Shown: one piece after another, positions 11,391 through 19,700 of the stretch
How positions within the stretch are numbered: position 1 is the first letter of the stretch
How the letters are laid out: each line of letters starts with the position of its first letter
Assembly (NCBI GenBank): GCA_024235915.1
Contig: JACKLO010000007.1
Span: forward strand, 558,001 to 622,000
Origin: Burkholderiaceae bacterium
Lineage (GTDB): Bacteria; Pseudomonadota; Gammaproteobacteria; Burkholderiales; Burkholderiaceae_C
DNA length: 64,000 bases
Direction of reading: 5' to 3'
Translations under genes and position numbers: made by a program
The notes under the pieces: model-generated
Databases searched by the model: none
Seen by the model: the letters and a program-made list of their open reading frames with translations, nothing else
Told to the model about the DNA's origin: nothing

Positions 11391-11869
11391 ACGACGGCGT
11401 GCCTGTGGCCGAGCGACTTCGCCGACTGCTGCCCGGCCTGTGGGCCGGCTTCCTGCTGTGCGTGGCGGCCGTGGCCACGCCGGCGGCGTTCGCCCTGCTG
11501 CAGCGGGCCGAGGCTGGCCGTGTGGTGGCGCGGGTGCTGGGCCAGGAAGCCTACGTCAGCCTGGCGCTGGGCCTGCTGCTGTTGATGCTGGAGCGCGTGG
11601 CCGCCCGTGACGCGGCCGAGGCGGGCCGTGGCAGCCAGTTCAGCGCGGGCATGGGCTTGGCCGCTGCCGCGCTGTTCTGCACCGTGGCCGGCTACTTCGG
11701 CGTGCAGCCAATGATGGACGCGGCGCGGGCCGGGCAGGGCAGCCTGAGTTTTGGCCAGCTGCACGCCATCAGCAGCGCATTCTTCGGCCTCAAGCTGCTG
11801 TTGGTGATCGCGCTTGCCTGGCGGGCTGCCGGCGCGGCCCGCACCTTCAGCCCAGCGTCTTCTTCTTGA
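11387..11869 (+). CDS. DUF4149 family small membrane protein
   Basis: 160-residue hydrophobic protein with about four membrane segments (around residues 15-35, 55-70, 90-110 and 130-148). It resembles the DUF4149 family, common next to greA or yhbY in beta-proteobacteria; function unknown. The start is uncertain: TTG at 11387 overlaps the greA stop (TTGA), while in-frame GTG codons lie at 11399 and 11405; none has a clear ribosome site. Its 3' end overlaps the convergent yhbY gene by 23 bases. Confidence 0.75.
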   Translation: MNDGVPVAERLRRLLPGLWAGFLLCVAAVATPAAFALLQRAEAGRVVARVLGQEAYVSLALGLLLLMLERVAARDAAEAGRGSQFSAGMGLAAAALFCTVAGYFGVQPMMDAARAGQGSLSFGQLHAISSAFFGLKLLLVIALAWRAAGAARTFSPASSS

Positions 11870-12326
11870 CGCCGCCAGCCGCGCGCGGCTTGGCGCGCTT
11901 GATCAGGCCGCCGGCGGTGATGCGTTCATTGCCCAGCACCTTGACCTTCTTCACCGTGGCCCGGTGATTGCCGCTCTTGGAGAACTTGACCAGCTTCACC
12001 ACCCGCGGCCCGGCGCCGCGGTCTGCTTCCGCCTCGGGCGCGGCCTTCATGGGAATCGGCCGCCACAGCACCAGCAGCTTGCCGATGTGCTGGATGGGCG
12101 CGGCGTTCAGCCGGCCGGCGAGTTCGCCCAGCAGGGCCTCGCGGGCCGCGCGGTCATCGGAGAAGACACGCACCTTGATGAGGCCATGGGCCTTCAGCGC
12201 CGCGTCGGCTTCCTTGGCGACCGCATCGGTCAGGCCGTCGGCACCGATCATGACGACCGGGTCGAGGTGGTGGGCGGCGGCGCGGTGTTCCTTGCGCTGC
12301 GCCGGGGTGAGAACGATGGCGGGCAT
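11847..12326 (-). CDS. yhbY: CRS1/YhbY-type ribosome-assembly RNA-binding protein
   Basis: 159 residues. Residues 5-95 are the YhbY (CRM) domain: LTPAQRKEHRAAAHHLDPVVMIG is the conserved start, followed by KVRVFSDDRAAREALLGELA and IGKLLVLWRP. YhbY binds pre-50S particles and aids large-subunit assembly. The C-terminal 60 residues are a Lys/Arg-rich tail (KRAKPRAAGGVKKKTLG) not present in the 97-residue E. coli protein, probably extra RNA contact. It is divergent from rlmE, a gene order kept from E. coli. A longer open frame running to 12923 is antisense to rlmE and rejected. Confidence 0.9.
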   Translation of the reverse strand: MPAIVLTPAQRKEHRAAAHHLDPVVMIGADGLTDAVAKEADAALKAHGLIKVRVFSDDRAAREALLGELAGRLNAAPIQHIGKLLVLWRPIPMKAAPEAEADRGAGPRVVKLVKFSKSGNHRATVKKVKVLGNERITAGGLIKRAKPRAAGGVKKKTLG

Positions 12327-12332
12327 GTGCCT

Positions 12333-12338
12333 ATTATC
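12333..12338 (-). promoter_or_regulatory. GATAAT -10-like box 6 bases before the yhbY start
   Basis: On the minus strand GATAAT occupies 12338 to 12333 and the ATG begins at 12326. There is no Shine-Dalgarno between, so a leaderless yhbY transcript is possible. No recognisable -35 element. Confidence 0.4.
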
Positions 12339-12380
12339 CGGTGTGAAGTCCCGCGGGACGCGTTCGAGTGCGGTGAATCG

Positions 12381-13022
12381 ATGAAGTCCTCCAAATCCAA
12401 GAAGGTCAACCGCGCCTGGCTGCACGACCACCTGACCGACCCCTATGTCAAGCTGGCGCAGAAGGAGGGTTACCGGGCGCGTGCGGCCTACAAGCTCAAG
12501 GAGATCGACGAGACGCTGAAACTGGTGAAGCCAGGGCAGGTGGTGGTCGACCTCGGCGCTGCGCCGGGCGCGTGGAGCCAGTACCTGCGCCGCAAGCTGG
12601 GGACCACCGGCACCATCCTCGCGCTGGATGTGCTGGAGTTCGAGCCCGTGGACGGTGTCACCTTCCTGCAGGGCGACTTCCGCGAGGACGAGGTGGTGGC
12701 GGCGCTGGAGACTGAACTGGCCGGCCGGCCGGTGGATCTGGTGGTCTCGGACATGGCGCCCAACCTGTCGGGCATTCCGACGTCGGACGCCGCGCGCATT
12801 TCTCACTTGGTGGAACTGGCGGTGGAGTTCTCCACCCGCCATCTGCGGCCGGACGGTGCCCTGGTCTGCAAGGTGTTTCACGGCAGCGGCTACAGCCAGC
12901 TGGTGGCGCTGTTCAAACAGCACTTCCGGGTGGTCAAGCCGATCAAGCCCAAGGCGTCGCGCGACCGCTCCGCGGAAACCTTTGTCGTCGGGGTGGGTCT
13001 GAAGGCCCGGGCGACCGAATAG
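12381..13022 (+). CDS. rlmE: 23S rRNA (uridine-2552-2'-O) methyltransferase RlmE
   Basis: 213-residue FtsJ/RrmJ family enzyme that methylates U2552 in the 23S A-loop late in 50S assembly. The catalytic Lys-Asp pair is at the family positions, K38 (AAYKLKEID) and D124 (SDMAPN), the SAM motif is VVDLGAAPGAWSQYL (about 55-69), and VCKVFHGSG supplies the second catalytic Lys. Start at 12381 (MKSSKSKKVNRAWLHDHL) matches family length (209 in E. coli). An upstream in-frame extension would run through yhbY antisense and is rejected. Followed by ftsH as in E. coli. Confidence 0.96.
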   Translation: MKSSKSKKVNRAWLHDHLTDPYVKLAQKEGYRARAAYKLKEIDETLKLVKPGQVVVDLGAAPGAWSQYLRRKLGTTGTILALDVLEFEPVDGVTFLQGDFREDEVVAALETELAGRPVDLVVSDMAPNLSGIPTSDAARISHLVELAVEFSTRHLRPDGALVCKVFHGSGYSQLVALFKQHFRVVKPIKPKASRDRSAETFVVGVGLKARATE

Positions 13023-13071
13023 CGCCGCTTTTCCCTATGTTTCCAATAGTCCGGGATCAAGGGTCCAAACC

Positions 13072-13099
13072 CTTGCCTGAACTAGAATTGCCCATACAT
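13072..13099 (+). promoter_or_regulatory. Candidate ftsH promoter, sigma-32-like or sigma-70 -10
   Basis: Two readings overlap. CTTGCCT (13072-13078), an 11-base gap and GCCCATAC (13090-13097) resemble a heat-shock promoter (CTTGAAA, 11-16 bases, CCCCATNT). TAGAAT at 13083-13088 resembles a housekeeping -10 without a -35. ftsH is sigma-32 controlled in E. coli, which favours the first (inference). Confidence 0.4.
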
Positions 13100-13164
13100 G
13101 CCGATGATCCGGCGCATGTTGTCCCCCTGGACCTGCGCGCCGCCATCGTCTTCAAGGAGCCTCG

Positions 13165-15068
13165 GTGAACAATCAATGGTTTTCGAAGGTCGCAGTCTGG
13201 CTGGTGATCGCACTCGTGCTGTTCACCGTCTTCAAGCAGTTCGACCGCACGACGACCGCCGGCAACCAGATCGCCTATTCCGACTTCCTGGATGAGGTCC
13301 GCGCGGGCCGCATCAAGTCGGTCACGTTGCAGGAGGGCAACGGGGGCACCGAGATCGTGGCGCTCACGAGCGACGACCGCCGCGTGCGCAGCAATGCCAC
13401 CTACCTCGACCGCGGCCTGGTCGGCGACCTGATCAACAACAACGTCAAGTTCGACGTGCGCCCGCGCGAGGAGCCCTCGCTGCTGATGAGCATTCTCGTC
13501 AGCTGGGGCCCGATGCTGCTGCTGATCGGCGTCTGGATCTACTTCATGCGCCAGATGCAGGGTGGCGGCAAGGGCGGTGCCTTCAGCTTCGGCAAGAGCA
13601 AGGCGCGCATGCTCGACGAGAGCAACAACACCACCACCTTCGCCGACGTCGCCGGCTGCGACGAGGCCAAGGAAGAGGTCAAGGAACTCGTCGACTTCCT
13701 GAAGGACCCGCAGAAGTTCCAGAAGCTCGGCGGCCGCATCCCGCGCGGCGTGCTGCTGGTCGGCCCCCGGGCACCGGCAAGACGCTGCTGGCCAAGGCCA
13801 TCGCCGGCGAGGCCAAGGTGCCGTTCTTCAGCATCAGCGGCTCCGATTTCGTCGAGATGTTCGTCGGCGTCGGCGCGGCGCGTGTGCGCGACATGTTCGA
13901 GCAGGCCAAGAAGAGCGCGCCCTGCATCATCTTCGTTGACGAGATCGACGCTGTCGGCCGCCACCGGGGTGCCGGCCTGGGCGGCGGCAACGACGAGCGC
14001 GAGCAGACGCTCAACCAGATGCTGGTCGAGATGGACGGCTTCGAGACCAACCTCGGCGTCATCGTGATGGCGGCCACCAACCGGCCCGACATCCTCGACC
14101 CCGCGCTGCTGCGTCCGGGGCGTTTCGACCGTCAGGTCTACGTCACCCTGCCCGACGTGCGTGGCCGCGAGCAGATCCTGGGTGTGCACATGCGCAAGGT
14201 GCCGGTGGGGCAGGACATCCGCGCCGACATCCTGGCCCGCGGTACCCCTGGCTTCAGCGGGGCGGACTTGGCCAACCTGGTCAACGAGGCGGCGCTCTTC
14301 GCGGCCCGGCGCAATGGCCGTGTGGTGGAGATGGTCGACTTCGAGAAGGCCAAGGACAAGATCATGATGGGCCCCGAGCGGAAGTCCATGGTCATGCCCG
14401 AGGAGGAACGCAAGAACACCGCGTACCACGAGGCAGGTCATGCGCTGGTGGCGCGCCTGATGCCCAAGACCGACCCGGTGCACAAGGTGACGGTGATTCC
14501 CCGTGGCCGCGCGCTGGGCGTGACGATGCAACTGCCGGAGACCGACCGCTACAGCATGGACAAGGAGCGCATGCTCAGCACCATCAGCGTGCTGTTCGGC
14601 GGCCGCATCGCCGAGGAGGTCTTCATGAACCAGATGACCACCGGCGCCAGCAACGACTTCGAGCGTGCCACGTCCATCGCCCGCGACATGGTGATGCGCT
14701 ACGGCATGACCGACGAACTCGGCCCGATGGTCTACGCCGAAAACGAGGGCGAGGTCTTCCTGGGCCGCAGCGTGACCAAGACGACCAACATGTCCGAGGC
14801 CACGATGCAGAAGGTGGACCGCGAGGTGCGCCGCATCATCGACGAGCAGTACGCCACGGCGCGCCAGTTGATCGAATCCAACCAGGACAAGATGCACGCC
14901 ATGGCCCACGCCCTGCTGGAATGGGAAACCATCGACAGCGAGCAGATCGACGACATCATGGGCGGCAAGCCCCCGCGGCCGCCGAAGGACTGGACCTCGT
15001 CGTCGTCCAAGCCGGGTGGCGGCAGCGCGCCGCCGGTGAATCCTGACGGGGCGCCGGCCGCGGCCTGA
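13165..15068 (+). pseudogene. ftsH: ftsH: ATP-dependent zinc metalloprotease, reading frame broken by a 1-base deletion in Walker A
   Basis: Membrane AAA+ protease that degrades short-lived and damaged membrane proteins. GTG start at 13165 behind AAGGAG (13154-13159). Two N-terminal membrane segments flank a periplasmic region. Up to GVLLVGP the frame is normal; then a run of five C (13764-13768) gives RAPARRC instead of PGTGKT, and that frame stops at 14067. The expected sequence resumes in another frame from about 13770: KTLLAKAIAGEAKVPFFSISGSDFVEMF, Walker B IIFVDEID, the SRH, and the zinc site HEAGH (about residues 422-426 of the repaired protein), ending at 15068. Restoring one C gives an intact 634-residue FtsH. 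As ftsH is usually essential in this group and the error is in a homopolymer, a sequencing error is more likely than a true mutation. Confidence 0.93.
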
Positions 15069-15091
15069 GGCGTCCTCCCAATGTTCCCCGC

Positions 15092-15126
15092 ACGGGGCCT
15101 GGCCAACGCCGGGCCCCGTTTGTTTT
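15092..15126 (+). terminator. Intrinsic terminator between ftsH and folP
   Basis: Perfect 8-bp stem ACGGGGCC (15092-15099) and GGCCCCGT (15112-15119), followed by TTGTTTTG. It lies 23 bases after the ftsH stop. folP has a start only 15 bases beyond, so the terminator may be partial or folP may rely on read-through. Confidence 0.75.
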
Positions 15127-15140
15127 GCGAACCGAGCGCC

Positions 15141-15986
15141 ATGCACTGGCAGACCACCCGGTACCGGATCGACCTCACCCGCCCGCGTGTGATGGGCATC
15201 GTCAACGTCACGCCGGACTCCTTTTCCGATGGCGGCCGGTATCTGGCGCCCAGCGATGCCATCGCACGCGCCGAAAGCTTGGTGCGTGATGGCGCCGACA
15301 TCCTGGACCTGGGTGCCGAATCGACCCGGCCTGGCGCGGTCGCACCGGATACGGCCGAGGAACTGAGCCGGCTGATGCCCGTGCTCAAGGCGGTGCTTGA
15401 CCTTGGTGTGCCGGTGTCGGTGGACACCAGCAACCCCGAGGTCATGCACGCTGTGCTGGATGCCGGCGCCGACATCGTCAACGACGTGCGTTCGCTGGCC
15501 CGACCGGGGGCCCTGGACATGGTCGCCCGGCACCCGTCGGCCGGCCTGTGTCTGATGCACCTGCGCGGTGAACCGGCCACGATGCAGGCGGTGGTGCCCG
15601 ACTACCCGGATGTCGTGGCCGAGGTGCGTGACTTCCTGCGCAGCCGCCTTGACGCGGCCCTGAGCGCCGGCATTGCCCCTGGGCGTATCGTTCTCGATCC
15701 CGGAATCGGCTTCGCCAAGACACCGGCGCACAACCTGAGCCTGCTCCGTCGTCAACGGGATTTGGAGGTGTTGGGCCGGCCTCTGCTGGTGGGCTGGTCA
15801 CGAAAATCCACGCTGGGCCTGCTCACGGGCCGGCCGGCGGCACAGCGGGTTGCGGCCAGTGTGGCGGCGGCGGTGCTGGCGGTGCATGAGGGCGCGCGCA
15901 TCGTGCGGGTGCACGATGTGGCCGAGACCGTGGATGCGGTGAAGCTTTGGACATCGGCTTTTGGGCCGCACGCCGGACCAGGCTGA
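15141..15986 (+). CDS. folP: Dihydropteroate synthase
   Basis: 281-residue TIM-barrel enzyme condensing p-aminobenzoate with 6-hydroxymethyl-dihydropterin pyrophosphate in folate synthesis; target of sulfonamides. Seen: MGIVNVTPDSFSDGG (about residues 16-30), the pterin-site LDLGAESTRPGA (55-66), VSVDTSNPEV, LDPGIGFAKTPAHNL and LVGWSRKSTLG. I chose ATG 15141 (MHWQTTRYRIDL); the upstream in-frame ATG at 15081 would lie across the terminator. glmM follows 12 bases later behind GAGGAG, the conserved ftsH-folP-glmM order. Confidence 0.95.
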   Translation: MHWQTTRYRIDLTRPRVMGIVNVTPDSFSDGGRYLAPSDAIARAESLVRDGADILDLGAESTRPGAVAPDTAEELSRLMPVLKAVLDLGVPVSVDTSNPEVMHAVLDAGADIVNDVRSLARPGALDMVARHPSAGLCLMHLRGEPATMQAVVPDYPDVVAEVRDFLRSRLDAALSAGIAPGRIVLDPGIGFAKTPAHNLSLLRRQRDLEVLGRPLLVGWSRKSTLGLLTGRPAAQRVAASVAAAVLAVHEGARIVRVHDVAETVDAVKLWTSAFGPHAGPG

Positions 15987-15998
15987 GGAGAACGAACG

Positions 15999-17330
15999 AT
16001 GAGCAGACGCCACTTCGGCACCGACGGTATCCGTGGCACGGTGGGCACAGCGCCGATCACGCCGGATTTCATGCTGCGATTGGGCCACGCAGTAGGCCGT
16101 GTGCTGCGGCGGTCGAACGAGCGGCCGACGGTCCTGATCGGCAAGGACACGCGGCTGTCCGGCTACATGATCGAGTCTGCACTGGAGGCGGGTTTTGCCT
16201 CGGCGGGCGTCGATGTGCTGCTCAGTGGGCCGCTGCCGACGCCAGGTGTGGCCTACCTGGTCCGTGCGCTCCGGCTGGACCTGGGTGTGGTCATCAGTGC
16301 GTCGCACAACCCGTTCGACGACAACGGCATCAAGTTCTTCTCCGCGGAAGGCACCAAGCTGCCGGACAGTTGGGAGCTCGAGGTCGAGTCGGCGCTCGAC
16401 GAACCGCCGCAATGGGTTCATTCTTCGGCGCTGGGCAAGGCGCGGCGCCTCGAAGACGCCTCCGGACGCTACATCGAGTTCTGCAAGAGCACGGTGCCGC
16501 ATTCGATGTCGCTGCGGGGCATGACGGTGGTGGTGGACGCGGCCCACGGCGCGGCGTACCACGTGGCCCCGGATGTGTTCCATGAGTTGGGTGCGGAGGT
16601 GATCCGCCTGGGCTGCGAACCCGACGGCACCAACATCAACGAAGGCGTCGGCGCGACCGCCCCGGAAGCGCTGGTGGACATGGTGAAGAAGCATGGTGCC
16701 GACTACGGCATCGCGCTCGATGGTGATGCCGACCGGCTGCAGTTGGTGGACGGTGAGGGCCGCCTGTACAACGGCGACGAACTGCTCTACGTGATGGCCG
16801 CCGACCGCCTGAGTCAGCAGCGTCCTGTCCCGGGCGTGGTCGGCACGCTGATGACCAACATGGCCGTGGAACTGGCGCTCCAGGCCCGCGACGTGCCGCT
16901 GGTGCGCGCCAAGGTCGGCGATCGTTACGTGCTGGAGGAACTCGCTGCCCGCGGATGGCAGTTGGGCGGCGAAGGGTCCGGCCATCTGTTGGCGCTGGAC
17001 CGGCACACCACCGGCGACGGCATCGTCAGCGCGTTGCAGGTGTTGCATGCCGTGCAGCGCAGTGGCCAGTCGCTGGCGCAGTGGCTGGACGAGGTGACGC
17101 TGTTCCCGCAGACCCTGATCAATGTGCGTCTGCCCTGTCTGGATGGCTGGCAGCAGCACGGTGGTCTGGCCCGGGCGCGCGAAGCCGTGGAGCGCGAACT
17201 GGCGTCTCGCGGGCGTGTGCTGATCCGGGCCTCCGGCACCGAGCCGGTGTTGCGGGTGATGGTCGAGGCCCAGGACCCGGTGCTGGCCAAGCGATGTGCC
17301 GAGACGCTGGCGGCGGCCTTGATCGACTGA
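15999..17330 (+). CDS. glmM: Phosphoglucosamine mutase
   Basis: 443-residue alpha-D-phosphohexomutase that converts glucosamine-6-phosphate to glucosamine-1-phosphate for UDP-GlcNAc, peptidoglycan and LPS. Seen: FGTDGIRGTVG near the N-terminus, the phosphoserine loop with S102 in ISASHNPFDDNGIKFF (same number as the E. coli catalytic serine), the metal loop DGDADRLQ (about 242-249), the sugar loop GGEGSGH and the phosphate loop RASGTEPVLRVMVE. Length matches E. coli (445). Good ribosome site GAGGAG upstream. Confidence 0.96.
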   Translation: MSRRHFGTDGIRGTVGTAPITPDFMLRLGHAVGRVLRRSNERPTVLIGKDTRLSGYMIESALEAGFASAGVDVLLSGPLPTPGVAYLVRALRLDLGVVISASHNPFDDNGIKFFSAEGTKLPDSWELEVESALDEPPQWVHSSALGKARRLEDASGRYIEFCKSTVPHSMSLRGMTVVVDAAHGAAYHVAPDVFHELGAEVIRLGCEPDGTNINEGVGATAPEALVDMVKKHGADYGIALDGDADRLQLVDGEGRLYNGDELLYVMAADRLSQQRPVPGVVGTLMTNMAVELALQARDVPLVRAKVGDRYVLEELAARGWQLGGEGSGHLLALDRHTTGDGIVSALQVLHAVQRSGQSLAQWLDEVTLFPQTLINVRLPCLDGWQQHGGLARAREAVERELASRGRVLIRASGTEPVLRVMVEAQDPVLAKRCAETLAAALID

Positions 17331-17463
17331 TCGAGCACGGCTGACAGGACCGGCCCGTCAGGGGCCGCGGCTGGCAGGGTCTGACGCCATCGTATGGCGG
17401 GCCAGCCAGGCCGGGCGCTGGCCCAGAGGTCTGATCGTGGCCGCCCAAGGGATTGGCCCGAGA

Positions 17464-17497
17464 CTGTCATAGGACTGTCACAGACGATCCCTAGCAT
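17464..17497 (+). promoter_or_regulatory. Pho box and -10 of the pst-pho unit
   Basis: CTGTCAT (17464-17470), AGGA, CTGTCAC (17475-17481): two 7-bp direct repeats with 11-bp period, matching the PhoB consensus almost exactly. A -10-like TAGCAT follows at 17492-17497, 10 bases after the second repeat, the spacing expected where PhoB replaces the -35. pstS starts at about 17536. This predicts induction of the downstream genes, including phoB itself, under phosphate limitation. Confidence 0.88.
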
Positions 17498-17535
17498 TCG
17501 CTCACGTTGCATCCATACCTGTCGTGAGGTCCCGA

Positions 17536-18576
17536 ATGTCGTTTGTCCTGCTCCGCTCCGTCGCCCTGGCGGCCACCGTCACCCTGGCGGCCGTTGCCGC
17601 CCAGGCCCAGGACGTCACCGGCGCCGGGGCCTCTTTCCCGGCGCCGGTCTATGCCAAGTGGGCCGATGCCTACAACAAGGCCACCGGCGCTCGCATCAAC
17701 TACCAGTCGGTGGGTTCCGGTGCCGGCATCCGCCAGATCAAGGCCAAGACCGTGGACTTCGGCGCCTCCGATGCGCCGCTGACCGACGAACAGCTCGCCG
17801 CCGACGGTCTGATCCAGTTCCCGATGGTCATTGGCGGCGTGGTCCCGGTGGTCAACATCAAGGGCATCGGCGCCGGCCAGATGAAGCTCGACGGCCAGGT
17901 GCTGGGTGACATCTTCCTCGGCAAGATCAAGCGCTGGAACGACCCGGCGATCGCAGCGCTGAACCCCGGCCTGACCCTGCCGGACGGTGCGATCGCACCG
18001 GTGCGGCGCGCCGACGGTTCGGGCACCAGTTTCATCTTCACGAACTACCTGTCCAAGGTGAACGCCGAGTGGAAGTCCTCGGTGGGTGAGGGCACGGCCG
18101 TGAAGTGGCCCGCCGGTGTGGGTGGGAAGGGCAACGAAGGCGTGTCGGCGTACGTGCAGCGCCTGCCGAACTCGATCGGCTATGTCGAGTACGCCTACGC
18201 CAAGCAGAACAAGATGGCCCATGTGCTGCTGAAGAACAAGGACGGCCAGTTCGTCGCGCCCGATGACTCGGCCTTCAAGGCCGCGGCGGCTGGCGCCGAC
18301 TGGGCCCGCAGCTTCTACCAGGTGCTGACGGAACAGCCGGGCAAGGACAGCTGGCCGATCTCCGGCGCCACGTTCATCCTGATGCACAAGCAGCAGGACA
18401 AGCCTGAGCAGGCGTCCAACGCGCTGAAGTTCTTCCAGTGGGCCTTCATCAACGGCGACACGATGGCCGCTGACCTGGACTATGTGCCGCTGCCTGAATC
18501 GGTCAAGAACCTGACGCGTCAGCAATGGACACAGCAGCTGAAGGACATGTCCGGCAAGGCCATCGCCTGGAAGTGA
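17536..18576 (+). CDS. pstS: Phosphate ABC transporter substrate-binding protein PstS
   Basis: 346-residue periplasmic phosphate-binding protein. Signal peptide MSFVLLRSVALAATVTLAAV with AQAQ cleavage near residue 25; mature protein starts DVTGAGASFPAPVYAKWADAY, the PstS signature. Phosphate contacts are recognisable in SVGSGAGIRQI, DFGASDAPLTD and RADGSGTSFIF. I chose ATG 17536; an in-frame GTG at 17524 would only add four residues (MRSR) before it. First gene behind the Pho box; a strong hairpin follows it before pstC. Confidence 0.95.
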   Translation: MSFVLLRSVALAATVTLAAVAAQAQDVTGAGASFPAPVYAKWADAYNKATGARINYQSVGSGAGIRQIKAKTVDFGASDAPLTDEQLAADGLIQFPMVIGGVVPVVNIKGIGAGQMKLDGQVLGDIFLGKIKRWNDPAIAALNPGLTLPDGAIAPVRRADGSGTSFIFTNYLSKVNAEWKSSVGEGTAVKWPAGVGGKGNEGVSAYVQRLPNSIGYVEYAYAKQNKMAHVLLKNKDGQFVAPDDSAFKAAAAGADWARSFYQVLTEQPGKDSWPISGATFILMHKQQDKPEQASNALKFFQWAFINGDTMAADLDYVPLPESVKNLTRQQWTQQLKDMSGKAIAWK

Positions 18577-18628
18577 CCCCACGCTGAATTGGCCCGGGCG
18601 GCCACGCGCCGCCCCGAACCCTGCGCCG

Positions 18629-18648
18629 GCGCCGAGCACGCTCGGCGC
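18629..18648 (+). promoter_or_regulatory. Hairpin in the pstS-pstC gap
   Basis: Perfect 8-bp stem GCGCCGAG (18629-18636) and CTCGGCGC (18641-18648) around CACG, with no T run after it. It sits 52 bases after the pstS stop. Structures here in other pst operons protect or terminate part of the transcript so that PstS is made in excess of the membrane subunits; the same role is likely (inference). Confidence 0.55.
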
Positions 18649-18656
18649 GTCCGCAC

Positions 18657-19700
18657 GTGAAGAGCCTTCGCCACATGGCCGCTACACTGCCCGCCACTCC
18701 GTCTCCTGAGAGCCCAGCCAGCATGCAGCGCGTGTCTCCCCAGGGCCCCGCGCCCGCTCGCCGGCCGCGTGCGCCCTGGGCCGATGCGCTGTTTGCCGCC
18801 CTGGCGCACGGCGCCGCCTGGCTGACGCTGGCGCTGCTGGCCGGCATCATCGGCTCGCTGTTCGTCGGCGCCTGGCCGGCGATCCAGGAGTTCGGCATCG
18901 CCTTCCTGTGGTCTGCGGAATGGGACCCGGTACAGGAGCGCTTCGGTGGCCTGGTGATGATCTATGGCACGCTGGCCAGCTCGCTGATCGCGCTGCTCAT
19001 CGCTGTGCCGGTGAGCTTCGGCATCGCGCTGTTCCTCACCGAACTCGCCCCGGGCTGGCTGAAGCGGCCGCTGGGCATCGCGGTGGAACTGCTGGCGGCC
19101 GTGCCGTCCATCGTCTACGGCATGTGGGGCCTGCTGGTCTTCGGGCCCATCCTTGCCGAGGTCGTGCAGCAGCCGCTGCAGCAGGCGTTCGACGGCGTGC
19201 CGCTGCTCGAAGCCCTGGTGTCCGGCCCCCCTGTGGGCATCGGCATCCTGTCGGCCGGCATCATCCTGGCCATCATGATCATCCCGTTCATCGCATCGGT
19301 GATGCGCGACGTGTTCGAGGTCACGCCGCCGCTGCTGAAGGAATCGGCCTACGGCCTGGGTTCGACCACCTGGGAGGTCGTCTGGCAGGTGGTGCTGCCC
19401 TACACGAAGACCGGTGTCATCGGGGGCATCATGCTGGGCCTGGGTCGTGCCTTGGGCGAGACGATGGCCGTGACCTTCGTCATCGGCAACTTCAACCAGC
19501 TGGAATCCTTGTCGCTGTTCGAGGCGGCCAACAGCATCACCTCGGCGCTGGCCAACGAGTTCGCGGAGGCGACAGAAGGCCTCCATCAGGCCTCCCTGAT
19601 CTACCTCGGCCTGGTGCTTTTCTTCATCACCTTCGTGGTGCTGGCGCTGTCCAAGCTGCTCTTGATGCAGCTGCAGAAGAATGAAGGGAGCCGGGCGTGA
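18657..19700 (+). CDS. pstC: Phosphate ABC transporter permease PstC
   Basis: Up to 347 residues, six predicted membrane helices after a cytoplasmic, Pro/Arg-rich N-terminus. Seen: the BPD-type transport signature VMRDVFEVTPPLLKESAYGLG and the EAA-loop GGIMLGLGRALGETMAVTFVIGN. The start is uncertain: GTG 18657, ATG 18675 and ATG 18723 are all in frame, and the conserved part begins only after ALFAALAHGA. Overlaps pstA by four bases (GTGA). Confidence 0.93.
   Translation: MKSLRHMAATLPATPSPESPASMQRVSPQGPAPARRPRAPWADALFAALAHGAAWLTLALLAGIIGSLFVGAWPAIQEFGIAFLWSAEWDPVQERFGGLVMIYGTLASSLIALLIAVPVSFGIALFLTELAPGWLKRPLGIAVELLAAVPSIVYGMWGLLVFGPILAEVVQQPLQQAFDGVPLLEALVSGPPVGIGILSAGIILAIMIIPFIASVMRDVFEVTPPLLKESAYGLGSTTWEVVWQVVLPYTKTGVIGGIMLGLGRALGETMAVTFVIGNFNQLESLSLFEAANSITSALANEFAEATEGLHQASLIYLGLVLFFITFVVLALSKLLLMQLQKNEGSRA

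Noticed and set aside
13818..15068. A separate 416-residue protease gene starting inside ftsH
   Set aside because: Its N-terminus is the middle of the FtsH AAA module and it lacks Walker A and membrane segments; it is the second half of a frameshifted ftsH.
13539..15755. 738-codon minus-strand frame opposite ftsH-folP
   Set aside because: Antisense shadow with no motif; plus-strand ftsH and folP explain the region.
17385..17399. CGCCAT-CGT-ATGGCG palindrome after glmM as terminator
   Set aside because: Only six base pairs, three-base loop and no T run; too weak to call.
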